Assembly: GCA_031281585.1 (NCBI GenBank)
Contig: JAITFE010000045.1
Coordinates: 1-64,000 of the forward strand
DNA length: 64,000 bases
Direction: 5' to 3'
Source of the DNA: Bifidobacteriaceae bacterium
Lineage (GTDB): Bacteria; Actinomycetota; Actinomycetes; Actinomycetales; WQXJ01
Below the pieces are notes generated by a model that was not told where the DNA came from, searched no databases, and worked only from the letters and a program-made list of their open reading frames with translations. Within the stretch, counting starts at the first letter, position 1. Each line of letters opens with the position of its first letter. Below, in pieces: positions 51,949-59,711 of this stretch. The position numbers and the translations under genes are program-made.

Positions 51949-52700
51949 TGGTTCCCCCACCAATCTGTCAGCCCGTCGCGGATCCGCGCCAAGTCGGCCG
52001 GCGTCCCCATCAACTCGAATTTCGCCAGGCACGGCACTTGGCATTTCGCGGCGACGACGTCCCCCGCTATTCCGTACGCGGTCCCGAAGTTCGTGTTCCC
52101 CGCCGCGATCACGCCTCTGAGCCACGTCCGGTTGGCCGGCTCGTTCAGGAATCGGATCACCTGCGGCGGGACCGCCATGCGCTCTTGCCCGCCGCCGTAC
52201 GTGGGCACCACCAGCACAAACGGCCCGGACGCGACAAGCCCCGGGTCGTCTTTGGCCGCGCCCTGAGGCCGGTGCAGCGGAATCCGCTCGGCCGGCCAGC
52301 CCAGCTTTTCGACGAAGCGCGCGGTGTTGCCGGACGCGGATGAGAAGTAGACGATGCCGAGCGGCCGCCCCCCGCCGTCCACCGGCGCCGGGCGTTCGGC
52401 CTGTTCGCCCGCCGGGCCGAACCCGGCCAGCCGCAAGCCGGCCCGCGTCCCCCGCCACGCCGCCGAGGCCCGCGGCCTGTCCGGCGCGGCGGCCTGCGGC
52501 CGTTCCCGGTCCTGGCCCGGCGCCGACCCCATGGTCCGTCCGTCCGCCGCTCCGAGTCCGGCCAGGCGCGAATCGGCGGGCGCCTCCCGGCACGCCGCAG
52601 CCTGCGGCCGTTCTCGATCTTGGCTCGGCGCCGGGCGCCGGCCTGGCAAGACGGCGGGCACGTCAGGCGGCCCGGCGGACGGCGCTGAAGCGGACGGCAT
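51945..52700 (-). CDS. nrdI: Flavodoxin-like NrdI with a repeat-rich N-terminal extension
   Basis: The C-terminal 140 residues are a standard NrdI flavodoxin: [45 protein letters not shown]. NrdI supplies the oxidant for the manganese centre of NrdF. In front lies about 112 extra residues containing two copies of an [12 protein letters not shown] block (DNA copies 52491-52525 and 52599-52633). The annotated ATG 52700 overlaps nrdH by 38 nt, lacks a ribosome site and lies in a reverse copy of the dispersed 11-mer, so the true start may be downstream, for example GTG 52382. The extension is then partly an untranslated insertion between nrdH and nrdI. Confidence 0.88.
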   Translation of the reverse strand: MPSASAPSAGPPDVPAVLPGRRPAPSQDRERPQAAACREAPADSRLAGLGAADGRTMGSAPGQDRERPQAAAPDRPRASAAWRGTRAGLRLAGFGPAGEQAERPAPVDGGGRPLGIVYFSSASGNTARFVEKLGWPAERIPLHRPQGAAKDDPGLVASGPFVLVVPTYGGGQERMAVPPQVIRFLNEPANRTWLRGVIAAGNTNFGTAYGIAGDVVAAKCQVPCLAKFELMGTPADLARIRDGLTDWWGNQ

Positions 52701-52953
52701 CGGCGGCGTCGTGTTCGGCGGCGTGGGCCAAAGCCGCCACGGCGGCGATCCGGTCCGGGCGGTAGCCGGACCAGTGCTGTTCGCCCGCCACCACCACGGG
52801 GGCTTGGCGGTGGCCCATGGCGAGCACCTCGGCGAGGGCTTGGTCGTCCTGGCTGAGGTCCACCACCTGGTATTCGAGTTGGGCTCGGTCCAGGGCGCGC
52901 TGGGTGGCGCGGCACTGCGGGCAGGCGGGCTTGGAATAGACGGTGACGGTCAC
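52663..52953 (-). CDS. nrdH: NrdH-redoxin
   Basis: The 96-aa glutaredoxin-like protein has the redox pair CPQC (residues about 11-14), the GHRQAPVVV cis-Pro loop and the [12 protein letters not shown] segment that binds thioredoxin reductase. It provides electrons to NrdE. GTG 52953 follows GGAG at eight bases; a TTG further upstream is rejected. The C-terminal 20 residues ([18 protein letters not shown]) exceed the family length and coincide with the repeat insertion shared with nrdI. It is the first gene of the B12-riboswitch-controlled operon. Confidence 0.94.
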   Translation of the reverse strand: MTVTVYSKPACPQCRATQRALDRAQLEYQVVDLSQDDQALAEVLAMGHRQAPVVVAGEQHWSGYRPDRIAAVAALAHAAEHDAADAVRFSAVRRAA

Positions 52954-53044
52954 GGCGCTTGTCTCCAAAGGTCTGTCATGGGAAACGCCCGGACGCGGCG
53001 GACGGCCGTCCGCGAGGCGGGCCCCCTCGGGCCGGCGTCTCCCC

Positions 53045-53062
53045 CACGGGCCTTTGCCCGTG
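53045..53062 (-). promoter_or_regulatory. Hairpin after the riboswitch, candidate expression platform
   Basis: CACGGGC and GCCCGTG pair around AAAG immediately 3' of the cobalamin aptamer on the minus strand. It lies 90 nt before the nrdH start and has no T-tract, so it may be an anti-sequestering or translation-control helix rather than a terminator. Confidence 0.5.
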
Positions 53063-53065
53063 CAT

Positions 53066-53265
53066 GCCGGCAGGTCTTCGGACTCGCGGGCGTTCGGGGC
53101 GGGCCCCGGTTCCTACCTGGCGACTGCTTCCCGGGCCGTGCGGCCCAGTGCGTCAATGTCACCGTCGTTCCCACTCACCGCTGCGGGGCAGTCCCGGATT
53201 CGCACCGGGTTCCCGTGCGGGAGCGCCGCCCTGTGGCCACCGGCTGCGACCTTGGGACTGCCCTC
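53066..53265 (-). promoter_or_regulatory. Cobalamin (B12) riboswitch of the nrdHIEF operon
   Basis: On the minus strand the leader has the B12-aptamer core: GCCGGTGGCCACAG at the 5' side, then GGGAACCCGGTGCGAATCC, GGGACTGCCCCGCAGCGGTGA, and AGTCCGAAGACCTGCC at the 3' end, all in the canonical order. This is the class seen in front of B12 transport and B12-repressed genes. Here it precedes a B12-independent reductase, so expression should fall when cobalamin is available. The analogous arrangement is known for Streptomyces nrdABS, where a class II enzyme takes over. Confidence 0.93.
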
Positions 53266-53301
53266 CCGCCGCTCTTGCGAGCGACCAGCAATGCAGCCAC
53301 G

Positions 53302-53349
53302 TTACTACATCTTGTGGCGAATCTACGCCAAGCCACTACATAGCGTCTC
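53302..53349 (-). promoter_or_regulatory. Tandem NrdR-like boxes upstream of the riboswitch
   Basis: Two copies of ACTACAT, at 53304 and 53335, sit in 16-bp half-palindromes (TTACTACATCTTGTGG and CCACTACATAGCGTCT), 31 bp apart, three helical turns. Consensus and spacing match NrdR boxes found near actinobacterial nrd promoters. They lie about 40-80 nt before the aptamer, where the promoter should be. Confidence 0.6.
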
Positions 53350-53415
53350 AAATGGGACCAACGGCCGTGTGCTTGGGCACCGCCCAACGCCCCTCCCCGC
53401 ACACGCCTTCAGCGG

Positions 53416-53442
53416 CAAAAGCGGGGACGGTACCGTTTTCTG
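53416..53442 (+). repeat. REP-like GGGGACGGTACC element, copy 2
   Basis: AAAGCGGGGACGGTACC followed by GTTTTCTG repeats the element at 8334-8358 in inverted orientation. It is intergenic between the riboswitch and the flavin-fold gene. The rest of 53443-53600 shows nothing else that I can support. Confidence 0.5.
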
Positions 53443-53600
53443 CGGCGGCCGGGCTGTCCACGCAGTCGGCCGGAAGCTGATCCAGGCGTCCGTCCGCGAG
53501 CGCTGTGGAACCTCCGCGCGGAGGCCGGCGACCTGGTGGTCAAGGACCGTCCACTTCGCGCCTGGCCGGCCAGGCCCGCGCGGGGCGTTATGGTTGCCCA

Positions 53601-54149
53601 ATGAGCGAAACCGAGCGTGAGACGCCAGGCGGCGGCAATGGCCCGGCCCTCGACCAAGATCAGAGCCAGGGCATGCGCCGGCACGACCGCGAGATCGCCG
53701 ACCCGGCGGAGGTGGACGCGATCCTCGGTCGTTGCGAGATCGGCCGGCTGGGCTTGTATTCGCGGGGCGAGCCATATGTGCTGCCGCTGCACTTCGCCCA
53801 CCGGCGCGTCGAGGCCGGGCTGGAGGTCTACTTCCACGGCACCGGCGAGGGCCGCAAAATCGAGGCGATCGGCAACGGCGTGCGGGCTTGCTTCGAGGCC
53901 GACCGCCGGATCGCGCTGGTCGACAACGCGAAGGCGTGCCGGATCGGCGCGGCTTTCGAATCGGTCATCGGCTGGGGACGGCTCGCGGCCTGCGACGACC
54001 CGGGCCTGGCCCACGCCGGGCTGGTCGCGCTGCTGGACAAGTACGCGCCCGGGCGCTCGCACGAGTTGACGGAGCGCGACGTCAAACTGGTGACCGTGCT
54101 GCGCATGGTCCTGGACCAGGTCACCGCGAAGCAGCGATTGGCCCCCTGA
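53601..54149 (+). CDS. Pyridoxamine 5'-phosphate oxidase-like flavin-binding protein
   Basis: The 182-aa protein has a PNPOx-like split barrel of the NimA/Rv1155-related type: DPAEVDAILGRCEIGRLGLYSRGEPYVLPLHFAHR, then LEVYFHGTGEGRKIEAIG and VIGWGRLAACDD, with likely FMN- or F420-binding strands. Members often reduce nitro-compounds or bind cofactors; the substrate is not predictable. ATG 53601 (MSETERE) is preferred to earlier frames, but no strong ribosome site is visible. It stands alone, divergent from the nrd operon and convergent with the HTH/DUF2975 genes. Confidence 0.8.
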   Translation: MSETERETPGGGNGPALDQDQSQGMRRHDREIADPAEVDAILGRCEIGRLGLYSRGEPYVLPLHFAHRRVEAGLEVYFHGTGEGRKIEAIGNGVRACFEADRRIALVDNAKACRIGAAFESVIGWGRLAACDDPGLAHAGLVALLDKYAPGRSHELTERDVKLVTVLRMVLDQVTAKQRLAP

Positions 54150-54190
54150 CGCGTCTTCACCGGAGGGGCCGCCGGAGCGGTCACGCGCCG

Positions 54191-54403
54191 TCAGGCGCCG
54201 TCCGGCTCCCGCACCAGAAGGTCGCCGGGTTGGCAGTCAAGCGCCCGGCATAGGGCGTCCAGCGTCGAGAAGCGGACGGCCCTGGCGCGGCCGTTCTTCA
54301 GGATCGACAGGTTGGCGGGCGTGATGCCGATCCGCTCGGCCAATTCGGCCACGCCCACTTTGCGGCGCGCCATCATCACGTCCAGGTTGACGGCGATCGC
54401 CAT
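54191..54403 (-). CDS. Small Cro/C1-type HTH regulator
   Basis: The 70-aa protein is a single helix-turn-helix domain (MARRKVGVAELAERIGITPANLSILKNGRARAVRFSTLDALCRALDCQPGDLL, hallmark shown in part), the YozG/YoaS-type small regulator that travels with DUF2975 membrane proteins. The ATG overlaps the DUF2975 stop as TGATG, so both are co-translated. It probably binds the operator repeats in front of the operon and autoregulates; the signal sensed through DUF2975 is unknown. Confidence 0.87.
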   Translation of the reverse strand: MAIAVNLDVMMARRKVGVAELAERIGITPANLSILKNGRARAVRFSTLDALCRALDCQPGDLLVREPDGA

Positions 54404-54870
54404 CAGACGATCTCCGCCAGTTCGTCGGCTTGCTCGGTGGCCTGAACGAGCAGCGCTTTCATCACGCTGACGACCAGCGCGGCCGCGGTGCCGGCGATCA
54501 GGCCGACCACGCAGACCGCGCTCGCCCCGGGCGGCCCATGCGTGACCAGGCCCAGGACCGCCAGCCAGGGGATGATCGCGGCGGTCTCCACCCAGAGGCA
54601 GGCGATCAGTTGATTCACCCAAAAGGCGGCCCGCCTGGAGAAGACCACGCCGCGTCCCGCCATGGCCACCAGTCGTCCGAGCGCCAAGAGGAACAAGTCG
54701 GCGATTATCAGCATGAACTCGGCCAGCGCCAGCAAGGGCCAACGGAGCGCGGCGAACTCCGGGGCGGATTCGGCGACTACCGCGGCCATCCAGGGCAGAG
54801 CCAGAACCTGGATGGGCGCCAGAATCACCGCCAACAGGCCGATCAGAAATAGCAGCAGCCGCGTTCGCAT
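54403..54870 (-). CDS. DUF2975 membrane protein
   Basis: The 155-aa protein has four transmembrane helices (residues about 3-25, 45-68, 85-110 and 118-143) and matches DUF2975 in length, topology and the GRGVVFSRRAAFWVN loop. DUF2975 proteins are encoded directly before a small HTH regulator, as here. Function is unknown; a membrane sensor modulating the regulator is the usual guess. ATG 54870 follows GAGG at seven bases; the earlier ATG at 54912 would add Arg-rich residues without a ribosome site. Confidence 0.87.
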   Translation of the reverse strand: MRTRLLLFLIGLLAVILAPIQVLALPWMAAVVAESAPEFAALRWPLLALAEFMLIIADLFLLALGRLVAMAGRGVVFSRRAAFWVNQLIACLWVETAAIIPWLAVLGLVTHGPPGASAVCVVGLIAGTAAALVVSVMKALLVQATEQADELAEIV

Positions 54871-54891
54871 AGAGGTCCCTCGCTTCCGTAT

Positions 54892-54923
54892 CGTTTTTCG
54901 ACAGTTTACCACCGTTTATCGAT
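54892..54923. promoter_or_regulatory. Paired 11-bp direct repeats upstream of DUF2975, likely operator
   Basis: CGTTTTTCGAC (54892-54902) and CGTTTATCGAT (54913-54923) differ at three positions and are 21 bp apart, two helical turns. They lie in an AT-rich patch 20-55 nt before the DUF2975 ATG, where the promoter should be. Binding by the neighbouring HTH protein is inferred. Confidence 0.5.
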
Positions 54924-55022
54924 ATGTTAGCGTCCGCCGATGCCGCCCCCCACGCAATGGTTATCCACAGGTTTGGGGGGACGGGCGCTGGAATGACCTT
55001 GACCGGCGCCTATGTTGGCCCG

Positions 55023-55712
55023 ATGACTTCCTCAACCCCAACCGGCGCCAGATCATTGCGCCGCAGGTTCCTCGCCAGCGTCTCCGCCGCCGCCATGGCC
55101 GCCAGTCTGCTCGCCACCGCGTCATGCGCCCAGCGAACGGGCGTCGAAGACCAGGCCGAGCCGCGCCGTGACGTGGCCAGCCGAACCGCGGGCGGGCGGG
55201 TTGAAGCGGGAGGCGACCGGACGGCATCGGGCGCTGGGGCGGCCGAGACGTTAGGCGTCCCGATCGACGGCACCAAAGCCGAATCTGATGGCCGGACGGT
55301 GCGGTCCGAGTGCTTCGCGTACCGGTTGCCCAGCGGTTATGAGCTCGAGGAGAAATCGCGCAACTGCTTCACGGTGGTCAACTCCCCGTCTGGGGATTCT
55401 CTGACCGCCGTCACGATTGGCGTCTCCTCGTCTCCGGACACCGAAGAAGAGTGGATGGACTTGTTCACCAGCGGCGACGTCGGCGTTCTTGCAGCCAGCG
55501 AGCACACCAAGATCGACGGTTTCGACGCCATCACCGCCACCGTGGAGGTTCTCTACGGGCTGCCAATGCGCTTCTACGTGCTGTTCATTCCCGAAGGCCA
55601 GTTCTCATTGGAGGGCGAGCCGATCACAAGCATCGCCGTTTTCGGGTATTGGTCGGACGCGTTCAGCCCGGTCTATGAGACCATCCTCGACTCACTCAGA
55701 ATCAACGTCTGA
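55023..55712 (+). CDS. Secreted lipoprotein, unknown function
   Basis: The 229-aa protein has a basic N-terminus, a hydrophobic stretch and lipobox LLATASC (residues about 33-39), so it should be a lipid-anchored surface protein. The mature part begins with a low-complexity segment containing a GACGGCATCGG copy (encoding RTASGAG) and continues into a compact domain with Cys pairs (SECFAYRLPSGYELEEKSRNCFTVV) and alternating strands. I do not recognise the domain. Start is uncertain between ATG 55023 and ATG 54993. It opens a plus-strand block of four secreted-protein genes. Confidence 0.7.
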   Translation: MTSSTPTGARSLRRRFLASVSAAAMAASLLATASCAQRTGVEDQAEPRRDVASRTAGGRVEAGGDRTASGAGAAETLGVPIDGTKAESDGRTVRSECFAYRLPSGYELEEKSRNCFTVVNSPSGDSLTAVTIGVSSSPDTEEEWMDLFTSGDVGVLAASEHTKIDGFDAITATVEVLYGLPMRFYVLFIPEGQFSLEGEPITSIAVFGYWSDAFSPVYETILDSLRINV

Positions 55713-55794
55713 GGGTCCCGGTCCGGGGGCGCAAACCGCCGTCGCCCGAAAGGCGGCTGGCAACGCTTTCGCACAGGCAAGAGCCCAGTAGTTC

Positions 55795-55818
55795 CACCAC
55801 AAGGTAGAGTTTGTGGTG
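55795..55818. promoter_or_regulatory. Inverted repeat upstream of the protease gene
   Basis: CACCACAA and TTGTGGTG are perfect 8-bp arms with an 8-bp spacer, 47 nt before the protease ATG. There is no T-tract, so an operator or a weak hairpin terminator are both possible. Confidence 0.45.
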
Positions 55819-55864
55819 ACAGCCCGCTAACACGGGTGAACTGTTTCCGGCCCCGAAAGGCGAT

Positions 55865-56962
55865 ATGTCCGCACCACGCCGCCGAGGCTTTGCGGCAGTG
55901 GGGTTCGCGCTGGCCGCCACGGTCTCCCTGGCCGCTTGCGCGACAACTGTGAACGCCGAAGGAACGGCCAACACGGCAGCGCCGGTGCTCGTCCCCAGGC
56001 CGTCCCAGTCGCCCAGGGTGGACCTGATGGCGAAGTTCGAGTTGGACCCGGAGGCGGCCAACGACCATTGGCAGGAGCGAGGATCCTTGGAGGATCCTTG
56101 GGGCGGAGACATCAACCCCGGCTACGAGGCGCCCAACGACGCGGCCACAGGCGCGTTCGCTTTGCCCACCGACGGGCTGGGGCCCATCTTGGGCGAGGAC
56201 GGGGTTGGCCTGGGCGACGATGATTCCGGCGGACTGGCTCCGCAGACTGGCATGAACCACGGCACCACCGGGCGCCTCTACCTAAGTCACGACAACACCT
56301 GGCATCGCTACGGGGTGTGCTCAGCCACAGTTGTCTCCTCCGCCACCCACGACATCATCGCCACCGCCGGTCACTGCGTTTGGGACACAGAGAACGGGGG
56401 CCTGATGGAACACATGATTTTCATCCCCGGCGACGAGGGCAACGCCGAGGTCGCCCCGTACGGAACTTGGACCGCCGCAGAGGTGTTCTTGCGCACAGAA
56501 TTCTCCGACGGCGCGTTTTCGGGGGATGACGGCGTGTGGGGCGAAGGATGGGCTTACGACTACGCGTTCGTCCGCCTGGCCCCGAACAGCGAAGGCGCGA
56601 AAATCCAAGACGTTGTGGGCGCCCAGGGCATCGCATTCGGCGTGCCAACCGAAACCTTGGTGGTGATTGGCTATCCCACCGCCGCGCCATTCGACGGCCG
56701 GAGCGAGAGGTTCTGCGCCGCCTCCAGCTGGTTCCGCTACCAGATGGGCGGCTATTCCATCGACTGCACCATGACCCCAGGCTGCTCCGGCGGGGGATGG
56801 TTCACCAGGTGGGACCCGGACCGGGGTGCCGGCTACCTGGTGGGCGTCTCCTCCACCGGCGACAGTTGGTCTCTCAACGCCAACGCGTTGGGCTCCGCCG
56901 CTTTGGAGCTGTACGAGTACGCGGGCGCCGTCAACGACGGGCTGTTCGAGGGAGGCGGCTGA
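55865..56962 (+). CDS. Lipoprotein trypsin-like serine protease
   Basis: The 365-aa protein has a signal peptide with lipobox LAAC (Cys25) and a trypsin-like protease fold with the catalytic triad His170 (IATAGHC), Asp232 (YDYAFVRL) and Ser308 (PGCSGGGW), all intact, plus paired cysteines typical of secreted proteases of the V8/glutamyl type. It should act on the outer face of the membrane. AAAGG lies six bases before ATG 55865. Two bases separate its stop from the next gene's start, so the genes form one operon with the following lipoprotein and DUF4333 genes. Confidence 0.88.
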   Translation: MSAPRRRGFAAVGFALAATVSLAACATTVNAEGTANTAAPVLVPRPSQSPRVDLMAKFELDPEAANDHWQERGSLEDPWGGDINPGYEAPNDAATGAFALPTDGLGPILGEDGVGLGDDDSGGLAPQTGMNHGTTGRLYLSHDNTWHRYGVCSATVVSSATHDIIATAGHCVWDTENGGLMEHMIFIPGDEGNAEVAPYGTWTAAEVFLRTEFSDGAFSGDDGVWGEGWAYDYAFVRLAPNSEGAKIQDVVGAQGIAFGVPTETLVVIGYPTAAPFDGRSERFCAASSWFRYQMGGYSIDCTMTPGCSGGGWFTRWDPDRGAGYLVGVSSTGDSWSLNANALGSAALELYEYAGAVNDGLFEGGG

Positions 56963-56964
56963 CC

Positions 56965-58158
56965 ATGGGCTGGTTCCGGAGTTGGCTCAGGGGCCCCGCG
57001 CTAGGGACGCTGACCGGATCCGCGGCGAAGCGAGCGGGTGCCAAGTGCGGTGATTCGGGGGCTGCGGCGGCGGCATCGGGCGCTTGGAAGTGGCCCAAAG
57101 CGGTCGCCGGTCTGTTGGCCGTCGCCATGGCTGGCGGATGCGCGCTGACGGCCCAGGCGGACGGGTTCGCGGACGGCCAAGGCCAGCTCCGCGTGGAAGG
57201 TGAGCGCGTCCACGAGCGGCTGGCGGCGCTCGACGCGTTCATGGCGGACCACAACTGGATGCTGGGAGGCGAGTGGTCCGTCGCCTCAAACATGTACACG
57301 CTGGTGACCGTCAACGGCGAACCGGCCAGCGGGGTGATGGCGAAACTGGCGATGAGGGGCAACCCGGCCGAAGTGGCAATGCAACCGGACAACGGGATCG
57401 AAGGCTCCACACTGTTCACCTTCCATCCGGCGGGGTCTGATTTTGACTACAACCTTCTGGGCGAGCAGCTACGGGACCTCGCGCCGACGCCCTGGGTCGC
57501 CGAGCCCGCCCTCTACTACGACCTGCCGACCGATCAAGACGCCGACCGCGAACCGTATGGGATGCCATTCTGCGCGGCGTCCTCCTACGCCTTGCTGTGC
57601 GGCGTCCGCGGCACCATCTTCTGGGCGTTGCTGAACGCGAACTTGGAAGAGGCCGCGGGGGGCTCCGAGCAGTCCGGCCAATCTGAGGAGGCGGCAGCCC
57701 AGGGCTGCGACGATTCGAGCGACACGGCGACCGACTTTGGGTCTTCCCTGTGGCCCCGTGTGACGCAGCTACCCGACGGCACGACCGAGTTGAGCTTGAC
57801 GGTGCCGTTCAATTGCCTCGTCACCAGCAGGGTTTTTCCCAATTTCCCCGTGATGTACACGAATTCCGAGCTTGACGCGATCCTGCCGCAAGTCGGCGGG
57901 CAGCCGGTGTCGGTGTTGCTGTGGCAGACGGCCGAGGGCGAGCCACTCAAGGCCGAGATCAACGGCACCGTGACGGCCGGCGAAGACACGGTGCAGATCC
58001 AGGCGGGCTGGGAGAGCCTGGGCGAGGCGCGGGATGAGGACTTCCCGGAGCCACCCAACCCGCTGGACGTGACCTATTTCACGGCTGAGGAGATGGCGGC
58101 TTTCTCGGAAGCGGTCCAGGCCCGCAGACAAGAACTGAGGGAGAAGCAAAATGGCTGA
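56965..58158 (+). CDS. Secreted lipoprotein downstream of the protease
   Basis: The 397-aa protein starts at ATG 56965 behind GGAGG. A 60-residue lead with GAAAAASGAW low complexity precedes a hydrophobic stretch and lipobox MAGGC near residue 58. The mature part has Cys pairs, Asp/Glu-rich stretches and no recognised domain. It sits between the protease and the DUF4333 gene, overlapping the latter by 8 nt, so it may be a partner, chaperone or inhibitor of the protease; this is inference. Confidence 0.7.
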   Translation: MGWFRSWLRGPALGTLTGSAAKRAGAKCGDSGAAAAASGAWKWPKAVAGLLAVAMAGGCALTAQADGFADGQGQLRVEGERVHERLAALDAFMADHNWMLGGEWSVASNMYTLVTVNGEPASGVMAKLAMRGNPAEVAMQPDNGIEGSTLFTFHPAGSDFDYNLLGEQLRDLAPTPWVAEPALYYDLPTDQDADREPYGMPFCAASSYALLCGVRGTIFWALLNANLEEAAGGSEQSGQSEEAAAQGCDDSSDTATDFGSSLWPRVTQLPDGTTELSLTVPFNCLVTSRVFPNFPVMYTNSELDAILPQVGGQPVSVLLWQTAEGEPLKAEINGTVTAGEDTVQIQAGWESLGEARDEDFPEPPNPLDVTYFTAEEMAAFSEAVQARRQELREKQNG

Positions 58159-59446
58159 TGAGCAATCCGCGCCGGATCGCGGGCAGGCGCCGCCAGAGGG
58201 TCCTCACCCGCCCGGCGGAGACCAGACGCCGCCGCCTGCGGCCGATCCGCCGCCCGTGCCGGCTCACCCGGAGCCGCAGGGGGCGCCGCAGGCCCAGTAT
58301 CCGGTAGGCCAGGCGGCCGGGTCGGCGCCCGGTCCGGCTCACCCGGAGGCCCAGGGGGCGCCGCAGGCCCAGTATCCGGCAGGCCAGCCAGCCGGTCCCT
58401 CGCACCCGGCGCCTCCATACCCGGCTGCCCAGCCGGCGTCCTATCCCCCGTACCCAGCGAACCCGGCGGCGCCGGCGGCCGGGCCGGGCCCCTTCGCCTC
58501 GTACCCGCAGAGCCAAGCTGGCCAGGCGCGGCAAGGCACCTCGTACCCGGCTGGGCAGCCGGGCCAATCGCGTCAGCCGGCACCTGCGGGCGGCTACCCA
58601 CCGGGTCCGGGCTACCCGCCTCCGGGCGCCTACCCACCTGTCGGCGGCTATCCAGCAGGCCCGGGCTACCAACCCAGCCCAGGAGGCTATCCGCCAGGCC
58701 CAGGCTATCCGCCAGGCCCAGGCTATCCACCAGGCCCAGCAGGCTACCCACCACGCCCAAGCTACCCAGCAGGCCCGCCAAGCCCACCAGGCCCAGCAGG
58801 CTACCCACCACGCCCAAGCTACCCAGCAGGCCCGCCAAGCACGCCGAGCCCAGCAGCCCCAGGCCACCCACCTGCCGGAGCCCACCCGCAGAACAGGGCT
58901 TTCGACCCGCCAACGGCCCGAGCGCCTTCCAGCAGTCCTACGCCGCAGGCCTCGCCCCCAGGCGACCCAAAGCCGCCGGCCCCCGCGAACACCGGCCAGG
59001 CGGACGCGCCCCGGAAGGCCGCTCCCGGCAGGTCGCGGGGGGCAGTCGTCGCTGTGACAGCGCTGATCACAGCTCTGGTGGTGGGAGGGGCCGCGACCGC
59101 CTTCTACTTCATGGTGCTGAATCGCGCTCCCACCCTGGACAAGGCTGCCGTTGAGAAGCGCGTGGAGGAGATTCTGAGGAATGATTTCGGCATCTCGGTC
59201 GACTCGGGATCTGTGCTCTGCCCGCACCGCATGTCGGCCGAGGCCGGCGCGAAATACGTTTGCGACTACGCCACCACGGCCGGCCAGTCGGCGGACGCGC
59301 AGATCACGGTGGTCAACGAAGGCCAGTATCTGGTCGGAGCCGTGGGAGAGGGAGAACAGGGCGCGCTGGTAGATCCCCTGGCCGAAGGCTCGACCGGCGA
59401 GGCCGAAACCTTCTGGCAGGATTTAGGCGGCCTAACGGACCAGTGA
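58151..59446 (+). CDS. Pro-rich membrane protein with C-terminal DUF4333 domain
   Basis: The 431-aa protein has a long cytoplasmic N-terminus (residues 1-297) of Pro/Gly/Tyr-rich repeats (GYPPGPGYPPGPGYP, SYPAGPP, APQAQYPAGQ), one transmembrane helix (about 298-322), and an extracellular DUF4333 domain (about 325-415) with LDKAAVEKRVEEILRNDFG, VLCPHRMSAEAGAKYVCDY and two conserved Cys. DUF4333 proteins are common surface proteins of actinobacteria with no known role. ATG 58151 overlaps the upstream lipoprotein stop by 8 nt. The repeat tract (58260-58860) is prone to length variation. Confidence 0.85.
   Translation: MADEQSAPDRGQAPPEGPHPPGGDQTPPPAADPPPVPAHPEPQGAPQAQYPVGQAAGSAPGPAHPEAQGAPQAQYPAGQPAGPSHPAPPYPAAQPASYPPYPANPAAPAAGPGPFASYPQSQAGQARQGTSYPAGQPGQSRQPAPAGGYPPGPGYPPPGAYPPVGGYPAGPGYQPSPGGYPPGPGYPPGPGYPPGPAGYPPRPSYPAGPPSPPGPAGYPPRPSYPAGPPSTPSPAAPGHPPAGAHPQNRAFDPPTARAPSSSPTPQASPPGDPKPPAPANTGQADAPRKAAPGRSRGAVVAVTALITALVVGGAATAFYFMVLNRAPTLDKAAVEKRVEEILRNDFGISVDSGSVLCPHRMSAEAGAKYVCDYATTAGQSADAQITVVNEGQYLVGAVGEGEQGALVDPLAEGSTGEAETFWQDLGGLTDQ
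58260..58860 (+). repeat. Pro/Gly/Tyr repeat tract
   Basis: Short units such as CAGGCCCAGGCTATCCGC repeat from 58260 to 58860. They encode PGPGYPPGP and GAPQAQYP motifs in the cytoplasmic part of the DUF4333 protein. Confidence 0.8.
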
Positions 59447-59588
59447 ACGGGCCAGCCTCCTGGGCTGGGTTGACGGCCACCTCAGGGCGAGAAGCCGACG
59501 CGGGGTGACGGGACATTCAACGCCGGACCCACCGCGACGAGGAGCTTGAGGCGAAAGCCAAAGAGCACAAGGAAGCGCAGCTTTCCGA

Positions 59589-59685
59589 ACCGGAGCGGGC
59601 CGCGAACCCTCTAGCACGCGTTGACGGCCGCCGATGCCGTCGCCACCCTTACCGGAGCGGGCCACGACCCCTCCAGCACGCGTTG
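59589..59685. repeat. Two 35-bp direct repeats downstream of the Pr6Pr gene
   Basis: Positions 59589-59623 and 59651-59685 share ACCGGAGCGGGCC...AGCACGCGTTG with a few mismatches; the 11-mer GACGGCATCGG lies between them on the minus strand (59631-59641). Nothing else is supported in 59447-59711. Confidence 0.75.
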
Positions 59686-59711
59686 CCAAGTGGGCTGGGC
59701 GCCGATCGGGC

